Assembly: GCA_964496905.1 (NCBI GenBank)
Contig: CAZCAQ010000002.1
Coordinates: forward strand, 1 to 64,000
DNA from: CAZCAQ01 sp964496905
GTDB taxonomy: Bacteria; Patescibacteriota; WWE3; UBA101185; UBA10185
Direction of reading: 5' to 3'
Length of the DNA: 64,000 bases
Shown here: piece after piece, positions 24,143 to 32,451 of the stretch
Position numbering within the stretch: the stretch's first letter is position 1
Layout: each line of letters opens with the position of its first letter
The notes under the pieces: generated by a model
The model's input: only the letters and a program-made list of their open reading frames with translations
Database searches by the model: none
What the model was told of the DNA's origin: nothing
Position numbers and translations under genes: made by a program

Positions 24143-25279
24143 TTACTGATATGTAACTTCTTCCGTATTTCTATCAGGGACAATTGAAATCCAGAACTTT
24201 CCTCTATTAAACTTAACTTCTTCACCGTCAAGTGTGTAAAATCTTGTTCTAATATCCCTATCTTCCTTACTCCAAGTAACTTTATATACTTTACCATCTT
24301 TAAACACAAGTCCCTCACCACTGCCGATTAATTCATAATCAAGGCGGCTTTTATCATCTCCAGCAATACTTGATTCTTTGGCAAACTGAACAATAACATT
24401 TTTGGCTACAATTTGCTTACCACTTTCTTGATCTTTGTGTGGAACTGGCTGACCAGCCTCATCATAACCCATAAATCGTAAATATGAATTTGTGGCTGCA
24501 TCATACTTCCATTCTGCAGAGTAATCGCCTTCATCCCAAAACACGACTTTTATGTTTGAGGCTTTATCAACTGTTTCCGCGGGCTTAATTGGGTTATCGT
24601 CTGTAAAAATATAAGGTTTAAACAGTTCACTTGTACCTTCCCACCCAAGTTCTATGCCTTTGTCGACCATTTCTTTACCATTAACATAGGCTGTATGTTC
24701 TGTAGGAATTCCAGCGTTTAATCTGGCTTCATCTCGCCAAAACTGAGCACCACCACGACTTAGGCTACGTACTGGCCAGCTTTCAATAGCTACTAAGGCT
24801 TGAGGTGAATAGCCAATGTGCATAAGCATTGCGTCACCCATCTCTTTTACCAAAACCAAATAGTACTCACGCGTACTGCGTACTGGCCCAATCTTTTCGG
24901 GTATTGTTGTGTTAAAAAAAGCTAAAAATCTAGTAATTCCGCCTTCAGCTACTATTTCATAAACTAAATCTGCATCTATTAATCCTGACTGAGGTCTGGC
25001 AGAAGTGTGATTGTTAATCATAACAGCTAGTGGCCGAAGCTTATTAAACTTATCAGCCTCTTGGGGTGAATACTTTAGACCAGTAATAATAGACTCTGCT
25101 GTTGGTTTTTCCTCACCTTTGCCAGATTCCGGATTAGAGCTTAAAAACGGAGTTTTACTTGCATTGGTGACGATAAAATAACCACCAACTATCGCAACTA
25201 TAGCCAAAACAACAAAAATAACTATTGCCTTTATATTTCCATTACTTGATTTATTTAAAGTGGGCTGATATGTTTGCAT
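24143..25279 (-). CDS. DUF3048 (YerB-like) membrane-anchored protein
   Basis: About 378 residues from the ATG at 25279. An N-terminal transmembrane helix (about 16-38) is followed by the DUF3048 N-terminal domain (RPLAVMINNHTSARPQSG, DADLVYEIVAEGGITRFLA, PVRSTREYY) and its C-terminal domain. The family is widespread in Gram-positive-type and CPR bacteria; its biochemical role is not established. A TAGACA-N16-TATAAT promoter ends 6 nt before the chosen ATG, which rules out the longer upstream start. Confidence 0.88.
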   Translation of the reverse strand: MQTYQPTLNKSSNGNIKAIVIFVVLAIVAIVGGYFIVTNASKTPFLSSNPESGKGEEKPTAESIITGLKYSPQEADKFNKLRPLAVMINNHTSARPQSGLIDADLVYEIVAEGGITRFLAFFNTTIPEKIGPVRSTREYYLVLVKEMGDAMLMHIGYSPQALVAIESWPVRSLSRGGAQFWRDEARLNAGIPTEHTAYVNGKEMVDKGIELGWEGTSELFKPYIFTDDNPIKPAETVDKASNIKVVFWDEGDYSAEWKYDAATNSYLRFMGYDEAGQPVPHKDQESGKQIVAKNVIVQFAKESSIAGDDKSRLDYELIGSGEGLVFKDGKVYKVTWSKEDRDIRTRFYTLDGEEVKFNRGKFWISIVPDRNTEEVTYQ

Positions 25280-25285
25280 AAGAAT

Positions 25286-25313
25286 ATTATATATTGAGTA
25301 CATAAATTGTCTA
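25286..25313 (-). promoter_or_regulatory. Promoter of the DUF3048 gene (TAGACA-N16-TATAAT)
   Basis: A perfect TATAAT (25286-25291) and TAGACA (25308-25313) on the minus strand, 16 nt apart. The -10 ends 6 nt before the ATG, so the message is expected to be leaderless. Confidence 0.7.
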
Positions 25314-25348
25314 TGGTATTCTGTCCAAAGAATTAAGAGCAATAAACA

Positions 25349-25615
25349 ATGAAACAAAAAAAGAGTAAACACAAAAAGAAGCAACCGCAAACAGTCTCAA
25401 AAGAAGTACAAAAAACTAGTACTGCTACGGAAGTAGTCGTTAAGACAGTCCAAGAAAAAGACTACAAATACGCACTTCCAATTGCGGAAATAAAAAAAGA
25501 TCTACTAAAAACAGCGGCTTATGCAGTTTTTGCACTTGGAGTAATTTTAGCCCTAAATTACTTTATGCCTGATACGGGGCTAAAGTTTGACCTCAGCCGT
25601 TATAAATTCTTCTAA
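25349..25615 (+). CDS. Small single-pass membrane protein, unknown
   Basis: An 88-residue protein: a lysine/glutamine-rich cytoplasmic N-terminus (1-25), a Thr/Val-rich linker, and one transmembrane helix (about 54-71). Function unknown. It diverges from the DUF3048 gene and its 3' end overlaps the convergent prfB end by 36 nt. Upstream AAGAG is a weak ribosome binding site. Confidence 0.6.
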   Translation: MKQKKSKHKKKQPQTVSKEVQKTSTATEVVVKTVQEKDYKYALPIAEIKKDLLKTAAYAVFALGVILALNYFMPDTGLKFDLSRYKFF

Positions 25616-26623
25616 CTCACCATTTAAAACCGCTTCTGGATTTGTACTTTCAATATTGGTGCGTAAATCTTTAACCAATTTGTAAGGATGCAAAACGTAG
25701 TTGCGAATTTGAGTCCCCCAACCTGGTATAACGTAGTCACCTTTTAGTTTGCGCTTTTCTTCGTCTATTTTTTGTTGCTCTAAAGCGAAAAGTTTTGATT
25801 TTAAAATTTTTAAGGCCCGCTCGCGGTTTTTTCCTTGATAGCGTTCTTCCTGACACTCCACGACAATTCCTGTGGGTTTGTGCTTTAAGCGCACTGCTGT
25901 TGAAACCTTATTTACATTTTGTCCTCCAGAACCTCCTGAGCGGTGCGCTTCAAATTCAATGTCTTCGTCTTTAATTTCAATTTCCGCTATGTCTTCGTTA
26001 ATTACAGGAATAACTTCAACTCGCGCAAAAGAAGTTTGCCGCAAGTCATTGGCGTTAAATGGAGATTGGCGTACCAAGCGGTGAGTGCCCGATTCGTAAC
26101 GCAAAAAGCCAAAAGCATATTGACCACTTATTTCAAGCGTGATTGATTTAAATCCCGCTTCTTCACCTGGAACCTCATGAACGACTTCGCACTTCCAATT
26201 TTGTTTTTCTGCGTAACGTGCATACATTCGGTAAAGCATAGCCGTCCAGTCCATTGCTTCTGTGCCACCTTGGCCTGCGTGAACCGACAATAGTGCATCT
26301 GCTGTAGCATATGGAAATGACAAGAAGGTTTTTTCTTCAAGTTTTTTAAATTCTTTTAAGAATTCCTCACTCTGACCATCTTCAAGCAAAAGCTCAAGCA
26401 TCTCAAACTGATCAGCCTCTTTTGTAATAGCCGACTGCTCTTGAGAAAGTTTTTGCGCATTTTCCCAGTCCTCCCATGCGTTTGGGGCAGATAATTCAAG
26501 TTGAATTTGACGCAGCCGAGTCTGTTTTTCGGGCATTTTTAGTTTTTCACCCAAAATGTCGAGATCTTTTTGGAGTTGCTCTTTTTCGGCTTGTGTCATT
26601 AAATTTCCTTGCACTTGTTGCAT
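25580..26623 (-). CDS. prfB: Peptide chain release factor 2
   Basis: About 347 residues from the ATG at 26623; an alternative ATG at 26599 has a good AAGGA site. RF2 ends translation at UAA and UGA. The GGQ motif (GSGGQNVNKVSTAVR) and the SPF anticodon-like motif are present. There is no sign of the in-frame UGA autoregulatory frameshift found in many prfB genes. An extended -10 (TGCTACAAT) ends 6 nt before 26623, favouring that start. Confidence 0.95.
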   Translation of the reverse strand: MQQVQGNLMTQAEKEQLQKDLDILGEKLKMPEKQTRLRQIQLELSAPNAWEDWENAQKLSQEQSAITKEADQFEMLELLLEDGQSEEFLKEFKKLEEKTFLSFPYATADALLSVHAGQGGTEAMDWTAMLYRMYARYAEKQNWKCEVVHEVPGEEAGFKSITLEISGQYAFGFLRYESGTHRLVRQSPFNANDLRQTSFARVEVIPVINEDIAEIEIKDEDIEFEAHRSGGSGGQNVNKVSTAVRLKHKPTGIVVECQEERYQGKNRERALKILKSKLFALEQQKIDEEKRKLKGDYVIPGWGTQIRNYVLHPYKLVKDLRTNIESTNPEAVLNGELEEFITAEVKL

Positions 26624-26629
26624 AAGAGC

Positions 26630-26638
26630 ATTGTAGCA
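26630..26638 (-). promoter_or_regulatory. Extended -10 (TGCTACAAT) of prfB
   Basis: TG-C-TACAAT on the minus strand ends 6 nt before the ATG at 26623, the recurrent leaderless spacing of this genome. Confidence 0.5.
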
Positions 26639-26702
26639 TTTGATAAAACTTATATGACAGTATGATATCTGGGATTTGTGCCTTATTTTTATACAGAAAG
26701 AA

Positions 26703-26731
26703 TTGACAACCACAGTACCCTATAGTAGGAT
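26703..26731 (+). promoter_or_regulatory. Sigma70-type promoter of the 26765 gene (TTGACA-N17-TAGGAT)
   Basis: A perfect TTGACA, 17-nt spacer and TAGGAT. The predicted start leaves a leader of about 27 nt carrying GGAGGT (26753-26758), unlike the leaderless style of neighbouring genes. Confidence 0.75.
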
Positions 26732-26764
26732 GAGGAAGCAAACTAGGATTACGGAGGTAAGACA

Positions 26765-27016
26765 ATGCAGTATTCGCCCAATTGGCTTGAGGAAATCCTC
26801 GATGAAGTCGAAATTTTTGAGAAATCCATGCGGATTCTCGATCTCTACTCCGATAGCGGCTTGAACCAAGCCGTGAAACTTTTTGAGAAACTGTCCGTGC
26901 CAGCAAAAACGTTGGTAATTAACCAACGGGCAAACGAAAGGAAAACCGGGTGGGGTTTTCCGAAAAAAGTTAAGGATTTATTCAAGCCCATGCCTATCTA
27001 TACCTCCACATGGTAA
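26765..27016 (+). CDS. Isolated small protein, unknown, possibly acquired
   Basis: An 83-residue protein of unknown family, with an acidic helical N-terminal half (LEEILDEVEIFEKSMRIL) and a basic C-terminal part. It stands alone on the plus strand with its own consensus promoter, a full GGAGGT site 6 nt before the ATG and a strong hairpin downstream. Codons such as CGG, CTC, CTG and GTG are commoner than in the neighbours. These signs together suggest recent acquisition. No homology can be claimed. Confidence 0.7.
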   Translation: MQYSPNWLEEILDEVEIFEKSMRILDLYSDSGLNQAVKLFEKLSVPAKTLVINQRANERKTGWGFPKKVKDLFKPMPIYTSTW

Positions 27017-27034
27017 ATAATAGGCAAAGCATTC

Positions 27035-27083
27035 AGGGAGTTACGACATGTGAACAATCACCTGTAACGGACTCCCTACTTTT
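27035..27083 (+). terminator. Terminator hairpin of the 26765 gene
   Basis: AGGGAGT pairs with ACTCCCT around a second stem (ACA-GTGA/TCAC-TGT, ACAA loop), followed by TACTTTT. The T-run suits the plus strand only. Confidence 0.6.
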
Positions 27084-29640
27084 ATGAAGAAAAAACCTCA
27101 GTTCCCATTACAATCTCATCTCCAGCTACAATCTCCCCACGCAAAATGCGCTCTGCTAAATTGGTTTCAACAAATTCCTCAATAACTCTAGTTAACGGTC
27201 TAGCTCCATTTTGAGGATCAAAACCCCGACTTGCCAGTTCATCAATTAATTCAGGAGAAAAGACCAATTTTATCCCTTTTGCATCTGCCATAACTCGTAC
27301 TCTGTTTAAAATCAAATCGGCAATTCTTCTAACATCACCTCGAGACAAAGGCTTAAACACAATAATGCCGTTGAATCTGTTTAAAAACTCTGGAGCAAAC
27401 TTATCTTCTACATCGTGCATTGCAGCGCTCTTCATTTCTTCAAAAACTCCGTCGCGTTGGGCAATTTCTTGAATCGAACGGGTCCCAACATTGCTTGTGG
27501 CAATAATAATATTGTTTGTAAAGTCAACGGTTCTTCCCAAAGTATCCGTTAGGCGGCCATCATCCAAGACCTGTAAAAAGGTGAGCAAAATGCTTGGATG
27601 TGCTTTTTCAATTTCATCGAGCAAAATTAAAGAAAAGGGCTTGGTACGAACTTGGTCAGTTAAATAGCCTGGCATACTTCCATCAGGAGCACCTAGCAAA
27701 CGGTTAATACTGTCTTGTTGTTGGTATTCACTCATATCCAAGCGAATCATAGCCTTTTCGTCTCCAAAATAACTTTTGGCTAGGGCTTTTGCTGTTTGAG
27801 TTTTACCAACTCCAGTAGTACCTACAAATAGAAAGCTAGCAATGGGCTTGTTTTCGTTTCTAATGCCAACGCGTGCTCTTTTTATTGCAGATCCTATTTG
27901 AACAACTGCTGGATCTTGCCCAATCACCATTTTTTTCATATCTTCTTCAATATTTAACAGTTTGGCTGATTCGTCAGTAGTAACCGTACTTACGGGAACA
28001 TGCGTCATTAATGAAATGACCTGAGCAACGTCTTCAGCCGTTACAAAGTTTTTACCTTTTATGCTACTGCAAGTCCTTTTTAATACATCAACGGCTTTAT
28101 CTGGAAAAACTCGTTCGTGAATTAGTTTTTTACAAAAATCAACGGTTGCAACCAACGCGAGAAACGAAATCGTGATTTTATAATCTCTTTCCAAATAAAG
28201 TGCCTCATCTTTTAGAATCTCAAGTGACACCTCTGGTGATGCTGGAGCAACCTCCACAACTTCAAAAAGCCGTGAAAATGAGGATGCAGGTTCAATGTAT
28301 TTTCTATAATTTGCACTAGATGTAGCCCCAATTATTTGAAATTTTCCAGATGAAGCATATGTTTCTAGTACGCTAAATACTCCCGAAAGAGTAGAATCGT
28401 CTCCCATTAAAAAGTTGTGCATTTCGTCAATAAAAATAATAATGTCGCGGGATCCTTCTATTTCTTTCATTAATAAAGATATTTTTTCTGAGACTTCGCC
28501 AATAGTTCTGGTTCCAGCCGCGACTAATCCCATATCTAGGCTTACAATTCTTTTATATTTGAGCGATTCGTAAGGCGTTCCTTTTATTATTTCAAGAGCT
28601 AGCCCTCGAACAACAGTAGTTTTTCCGCTTCCCGGCTCGCCAATTATCATAACGTTTTTTTCTCCGCTTGCGCCAAGTAAGCTGATTATTTGCTCAATAA
28701 CTTCATCTTTACCAACAGGTTTTTTAACTTGACCATATTCTGCTGATTTAGTTAAGTCTTCTGAGTGCGCATCTAAAAATGGTGTTACCCGTCCAGTTCT
28801 ACCCTTATCTACGCCTCCCATTATTGGTACGTCGTAGTCGGTTTGCCAAAAGTGAACTTTTGCGGCGTCCTCGCGGAGTGTGACCATCCATTCAACACTA
28901 CTTTCGATTTGGTTAAAATCCAATTTAAACGCGGACAAAAGCAAATCAAGTCTAGGAGATTGTGATAATACAGCTAAAAAAAGGTGCTCGGGTTCAATGT
29001 AACGCGTTTTATACTTATCAGCATAAAAAAAAGCTTTCTCAGGAAGAATTGCGATATCAAGCTGCGTAAGTGAGTCATTTAATCTATTAAAAAAATCTGT
29101 GCCCAAAAGTTCACAGCGATACAAAACTGCGTGAATTTCTTTATTTGTAGATAGAAATGCATAATCGTTACTTGTCGACCTAAGTTTGTCAAAAAGACTT
29201 TTTGTAGTAGTTCTAAAGGCCTTCTCATACGGACGACCGTTTAAGGTATAGGTTCTAAACTCACCAGAATCGTCGCGCATTAGTTCCTTAGCCAAGAACA
29301 CAACCAAAAAAAGAAGTACAAAACTTATTTTTATGTAATAGACCAATAAGAATGGCAGTACATACCAAAAGATTATTGCAATAAATAAAAAAATGATTGC
29401 TATTATCAATAACCAAAAGCCAAAAAACATTTTTAGAATACGGTATACAAAGCCTATTGCCCGGCCAAGTTTAGAGTAATCATTGTATAAAGGGGTAAAA
29501 AGTAAACGCAAATTAAGCGTTAGGGACATTTCATTATTTAACAGCTTTAACCCTCTTGAATACACAACATAGATTTTTTTTGGTGCTCTAACAAAATACC
29601 AAAGTAAAAAGGCTAGAACATGTTTGGGCAGATTTTTCAT
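27082..29640 (-). CDS. Membrane-anchored ClpC/ClpA-type AAA+ ATPase
   Basis: About 852 residues from the ATG at 29640; a TTG start 18 nt upstream is possible. The first 130 residues contain amphipathic and two or three transmembrane segments, which normal ClpC lacks. A Clp N-domain follows (YIEPEHLFLAVLSQ), then AAA-1 (GEPGSGKTT; FIDEMHNF) and AAA-2 (GTTGVGKTQ; LLDEIEKAHP) and the C-terminal D2-small domain. It probably unfolds proteins at the membrane; no clpP is in the window. Upstream is a structured spacer after the TasA-like gene. Confidence 0.9.
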   Translation of the reverse strand: MKNLPKHVLAFLLWYFVRAPKKIYVVYSRGLKLLNNEMSLTLNLRLLFTPLYNDYSKLGRAIGFVYRILKMFFGFWLLIIAIIFLFIAIIFWYVLPFLLVYYIKISFVLLFLVVFLAKELMRDDSGEFRTYTLNGRPYEKAFRTTTKSLFDKLRSTSNDYAFLSTNKEIHAVLYRCELLGTDFFNRLNDSLTQLDIAILPEKAFFYADKYKTRYIEPEHLFLAVLSQSPRLDLLLSAFKLDFNQIESSVEWMVTLREDAAKVHFWQTDYDVPIMGGVDKGRTGRVTPFLDAHSEDLTKSAEYGQVKKPVGKDEVIEQIISLLGASGEKNVMIIGEPGSGKTTVVRGLALEIIKGTPYESLKYKRIVSLDMGLVAAGTRTIGEVSEKISLLMKEIEGSRDIIIFIDEMHNFLMGDDSTLSGVFSVLETYASSGKFQIIGATSSANYRKYIEPASSFSRLFEVVEVAPASPEVSLEILKDEALYLERDYKITISFLALVATVDFCKKLIHERVFPDKAVDVLKRTCSSIKGKNFVTAEDVAQVISLMTHVPVSTVTTDESAKLLNIEEDMKKMVIGQDPAVVQIGSAIKRARVGIRNENKPIASFLFVGTTGVGKTQTAKALAKSYFGDEKAMIRLDMSEYQQQDSINRLLGAPDGSMPGYLTDQVRTKPFSLILLDEIEKAHPSILLTFLQVLDDGRLTDTLGRTVDFTNNIIIATSNVGTRSIQEIAQRDGVFEEMKSAAMHDVEDKFAPEFLNRFNGIIVFKPLSRGDVRRIADLILNRVRVMADAKGIKLVFSPELIDELASRGFDPQNGARPLTRVIEEFVETNLAERILRGEIVAGDEIVMGTEVFSS

Positions 29641-29710
29641 ACACAATAAGCATATCAAATATTAGGATAAAACCTAAGCATACCAGCCAATTTAAAGAGC
29701 ACTTTTATTT

Positions 29711-29742
29711 TTCGCAAACCTCCTCCCGGGTGGAAGCTTGCG
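29711..29742 (-). other. Large stem-loop upstream of the Clp gene
   Basis: On the minus strand CGCAAGCTTCC and GGAGGTTTGCG-type arms pair around CACCCGGGA with wobble and mismatch positions. It is followed by A residues, not T, so it is not a minus-strand terminator. It may be a leader structure of the Clp gene. Confidence 0.35.
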
Positions 29743-29757
29743 CGCTGACCATCACTT

Positions 29758-30351
29758 TTAGTTGACTGTAGCAGCACCAAATTCAAAGTCGAAAGAACCG
29801 CTTTTTCCTTGTTTTGTATCTGCAACAGCATCAGTGGAAAAGCGTAATATTAATCCCTTTATTTCTCCTTTAGCAAGTTGTCCAAGGTTAAACCCTTCAG
29901 TTTTCCATTTAATAATTGTCTTTTTACCAAACGACGTGCCAAGCTCACCTGTATCTACTACACCATTGCCATTATCATTCCAAACAATTGGCTCGACAAA
30001 CACAATCGACCTTAAATCATCAGGATCGTTAGCAGTCTCATAAAAAGCGTTTGTTGTAAGCACCAATACATCAGTAGCGTTGTTGTAGAGCTTAATTAAA
30101 TAATCCTTTGTCCAATTAGAGGAAATGTTAGTAAACGTTGGTCCCTGCATTTCATCTGCTAAGTTTGTAGAACTACCTCCCAAGCTTAGATCTTTGAGCA
30201 ATTTTAAGTCTGAACTGCCAACTGAAAAAGTAGAACCCAATATTTTGCCCTTATCCATAAATGCTGCGTAGCCAACACTCATACTCACACCAAGTAGCAC
30301 ACCTAGCACAACCAATATTAAGCGTTTGTTAGGTTTTAGTCGTAGTGTCAT
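29758..30351 (-). CDS. TasA/camelysin-like secreted surface protein
   Basis: About 197 residues from the ATG at 30351, which has a strong GGGGGTG site; the upstream reading is part of radC. The hydrophobic signal (about 10-30) is followed by AAFMDKGKILGSTFSVGSSDLKL, split here as the pattern seen at the cleavage end of SipW-dependent TasA/CalY proteins. A D-x-N-x-G stretch (NDNGNGVVDTGE) suits a calcium-binding or Greek-key loop. Likely an extracellular fibre or surface protein. It overlaps the end of radC by 23 nt. No dedicated SipW is adjacent; lepB at 58769 might serve. Confidence 0.7.
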   Translation of the reverse strand: MTLRLKPNKRLILVVLGVLLGVSMSVGYAAFMDKGKILGSTFSVGSSDLKLLKDLSLGGSSTNLADEMQGPTFTNISSNWTKDYLIKLYNNATDVLVLTTNAFYETANDPDDLRSIVFVEPIVWNDNGNGVVDTGELGTSFGKKTIIKWKTEGFNLGQLAKGEIKGLILRFSTDAVADTKQGKSGSFDFEFGAATVN

Positions 30352-31057
30352 TTTTTTCACCCCCTTTCTCATTAACAATAAAAACGTCCATAGCTTTAAT
30401 GCTGCAATAGTCGTGATCACAAATAATCACATGATCTAGCATTTTAATTCCCAGTTTTTGACCAACCTGTGCAACTTGCTCAGTTAAAGTTAGATCGGCA
30501 TTACTTGGTACTGCCTTATTGGAAGGATGGTTATGCGCCAAAATTATGGTTACTGCATTTCTTAACAAAGCTTGTCTAAATATTTCGCGAGGACTTACTA
30601 AAGTTTCATGTATAGTCCCAACAGAAATTAAATCTTTTTCTATAAGAACATTGTGAGAATCCAATGATAACAAATACAAACATTCTCTTTTCTTCATAAA
30701 TAGTGCTCTACGAAGGCAATCATAAACATCTTTAGGTGTACTAATTTTAGGTCTTTTGTCTTGTAAATCTTGAGTCATAATCCTTAAAGCTATTTCATTC
30801 ATAGCAATAATTGAAGCTGCTTTAGATTTTCCAATATATTTGTTTAAAAGCAGTTCGCTTGAAGTAACTTGTGACATGCCTTTTAATCCACCATATGTCT
30901 TTAGCAATCTTTTTGAAATTTCTGTAACTGAATGATTCTTTCCACCAAAACCTAAAATTATTGAAACTAATTCGTAGTCTGACAATGCAGTTGCACCAAA
31001 TTGAAACAATCTTTCACGAGGTCTATCAACTACATTGAACGATTCTTTCAAATTCAT
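30329..31057 (-). CDS. radC: RadC/JAB-domain protein
   Basis: About 242 residues from the ATG at 31057. N-terminal helix-hairpin-helix region (RPRERLFQFGATALSDYELVSIILG) and C-terminal JAMM-like domain with HNHPSNKAVPSNAD, a slight variant of HxHPSGxxxPSxxD, and the upstream Glu (GTIHE). RadC proteins are frequent in mobile elements and their molecular role is debated. It diverges from an XRE regulator across a 22-bp palindrome and its 3' end overlaps the TasA-like gene. Confidence 0.92.
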   Translation of the reverse strand: MNLKESFNVVDRPRERLFQFGATALSDYELVSIILGFGGKNHSVTEISKRLLKTYGGLKGMSQVTSSELLLNKYIGKSKAASIIAMNEIALRIMTQDLQDKRPKISTPKDVYDCLRRALFMKKRECLYLLSLDSHNVLIEKDLISVGTIHETLVSPREIFRQALLRNAVTIILAHNHPSNKAVPSNADLTLTEQVAQVGQKLGIKMLDHVIICDHDYCSIKAMDVFIVNEKGGEKNDTTTKT

Positions 31058-31072
31058 AATAACAACATATAT

Positions 31073-31094
31073 TATTGCAATGTACATTGCAATA
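31073..31094. promoter_or_regulatory. 22-bp perfect palindrome, probable operator between radC and the XRE gene
   Basis: The palindrome TATTGCAATGT/ACATTGCAATA is perfect over 22 bp. It lies 16 nt upstream of the radC ATG and 24 nt upstream of the XRE ATG, so a bound dimer would cover both divergent promoters. It is the natural candidate for autoregulation by the XRE protein. Confidence 0.65.
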
Positions 31095-31117
31095 TGTTAA
31101 GTTCTATTTTAACTAGA

Positions 31118-31399
31118 ATGAAAAGTATTGCTGGAAATATAAAACATTTAAGACTGCAAAATAGCCTATCACAAAAAAGATTTGGAAATAAAATAGGAGT
31201 CTCAGGAAAAACAATTTCAGCATATGAGAATGGAAAATGCATTCCGCCGTTAAGAGTTCTAGAGAAAATTTCAGAGGCTTACAATATATCTGTGTCTACA
31301 ATAACTGTCAGTAGCGATGACTTACTCTTAAATAGACTTAGAAAACTTCAAGAAGATATTAACGAACTTACCAAAATGATACAATGCCAAGTTCTTTAG
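31118..31399 (+). CDS. XRE-family helix-turn-helix regulator
   Basis: About 93 residues from the ATG at 31118 (an ATG at 31094 is alternative; longer readings run into radC). The Xre HTH covers about residues 5-60 with LSQKRFGNKIGVSGKTISAYENGK as the helix-turn-helix region in two halves. A short helical tail (LRKLQEDINELTKMIQ) probably dimerises. It diverges from radC and ends 4 nt into the convergent rpsI. Confidence 0.85.
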   Translation: MKSIAGNIKHLRLQNSLSQKRFGNKIGVSGKTISAYENGKCIPPLRVLEKISEAYNISVSTITVSSDDLLLNRLRKLQEDINELTKMIQCQVL

Positions 31400-32016
31400 C
31401 GCTTTGAATATTGTGGAGCTTTTCTTGCTTTTCTAAGCCAGTATTTCTTTCTTTCAACCATTCTTGGGTCTCTGGTCAATAGATCGCTCTTGTGCAAGAC
31501 TTCCGAAAATTCTTCGCTCATACCAGCAAGTGCTCTTGAAAAACCATGTGCCACGGCAGAAAGTTGCGCAGCAGGTCCCGAACCGTGCACTTTAATTGTT
31601 GCGCTATATTTTGAGGTAGGATGCGCAATACCAATTGCGTGAAATGGCTTCATCCATTTGGCTTGAGCTTGTTCACTTGGAAAATAGGTGTTTATATCTT
31701 TTCCATTAACTATAAATTCACCTTTAGTTTCGTATAAAAATATTCGTGCAACTGCAGTTTTTCTTTTTCCTGTTCCTGTTATTAAGTTCTTTTTAATTTT
31801 TGGAGCTTTTGCTTTAGGTTCAGAAGATACCACAACTTCGACAGGTGATACTTGTGCGGGAACACTTACAGTCTGCTCACTTGTTGCGGAGGTTTCAACT
31901 ACTTTTTTAGGAGCTTTTACTTCTTTTTTTGGGGCTTTTTCTTTTACTTCAACTTTTTTAGTCGCAGATTTTACTGTCTTTTTTTCTTTAGTTGTATCTT
32001 TTTTTATTTTTGCCAT
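31396..32016 (-). CDS. rpsI: Ribosomal protein uS9 with long N-terminal extension
   Basis: 206 residues, against about 130 for ordinary uS9. The core (about 77-206) has GTGKRKTAVARI, SGPAAQLSAVAHGFSRAL and the C-terminal KAPQYSKR tail that reaches the decoding site. The first 76 residues are a low-complexity Lys/Ala/Val/Glu extension with KAPKKEVKAPKK-type repeats. Last gene of the superoperon, after rplM; no terminator is visible before the convergent XRE gene. Confidence 0.97.
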   Translation of the reverse strand: MAKIKKDTTKEKKTVKSATKKVEVKEKAPKKEVKAPKKVVETSATSEQTVSVPAQVSPVEVVVSSEPKAKAPKIKKNLITGTGKRKTAVARIFLYETKGEFIVNGKDINTYFPSEQAQAKWMKPFHAIGIAHPTSKYSATIKVHGSGPAAQLSAVAHGFSRALAGMSEEFSEVLHKSDLLTRDPRMVERKKYWLRKARKAPQYSKR

Positions 32017-32034
32017 ATTTTTTTAAAGTTATTT

Positions 32035-32451
32035 CTATTTTATGTTTGATACGTGCGGATGTGTTTCACCAGCATAAATGTATAATTTTTTAATCCTTGC
32101 TTTTCTAAGTTTATTTTTAGGAAGCATTCCCCAAACTGCTAGTTTAATAACTTCAGAGGGGTTTTTAGCCATTTTTTCTTCTAGTCTGGCGTCTTTCATT
32201 CCTCCTGGATAACCACTGTAATGATAGTAAATTTTGTCTGTCATTTTTTTACCAGTTACCTTTATTTTTTCAGCATTTACGACAACAACACTGTCACCTA
32301 GGTCTAAATGAGGAGTGTATTCTGGTTTTGTTTTACCAGTTAAAACATCAGCAATTTGAGTAGCTAGTCTACCAAGAACTTGCCCGTCTGCATCAAACTT
32401 TTTCCAGCCTTTAACTACTGTATTTGGATTAGGTGAGTATGTTTTAACCAT
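32035..32451 (-). CDS. rplM: Ribosomal protein uL13
   Basis: 138 residues, near the usual length; large-subunit assembly protein. Recognised by VLGRLATQIADVLTGK, HLDLGDSVVVVNA and the VWGMLPKNKL motif. It starts directly after rplQ stops and precedes rpsI, the usual rplM-rpsI pair, here appended to the alpha operon. Confidence 0.98.
   Translation of the reverse strand: MVKTYSPNPNTVVKGWKKFDADGQVLGRLATQIADVLTGKTKPEYTPHLDLGDSVVVVNAEKIKVTGKKMTDKIYYHYSGYPGGMKDARLEEKMAKNPSEVIKLAVWGMLPKNKLRKARIKKLYIYAGETHPHVSNIK

Noticed and set aside
25580..26623. Programmed frameshift in prfB
   Set aside because: The reading frame is continuous from start to stop with no internal UGA near the start.
26547..26926. 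Minus-strand open frames opposite the 26765 gene
   Set aside because: The plus-strand gene has promoter, ribosome binding site and terminator; the opposite frames have none and overlap the prfB promoter.
29711..29742. Terminator after the TasA-like gene
   Set aside because: The stem is followed by A residues on the minus strand, so it does not fit an intrinsic terminator for that gene.
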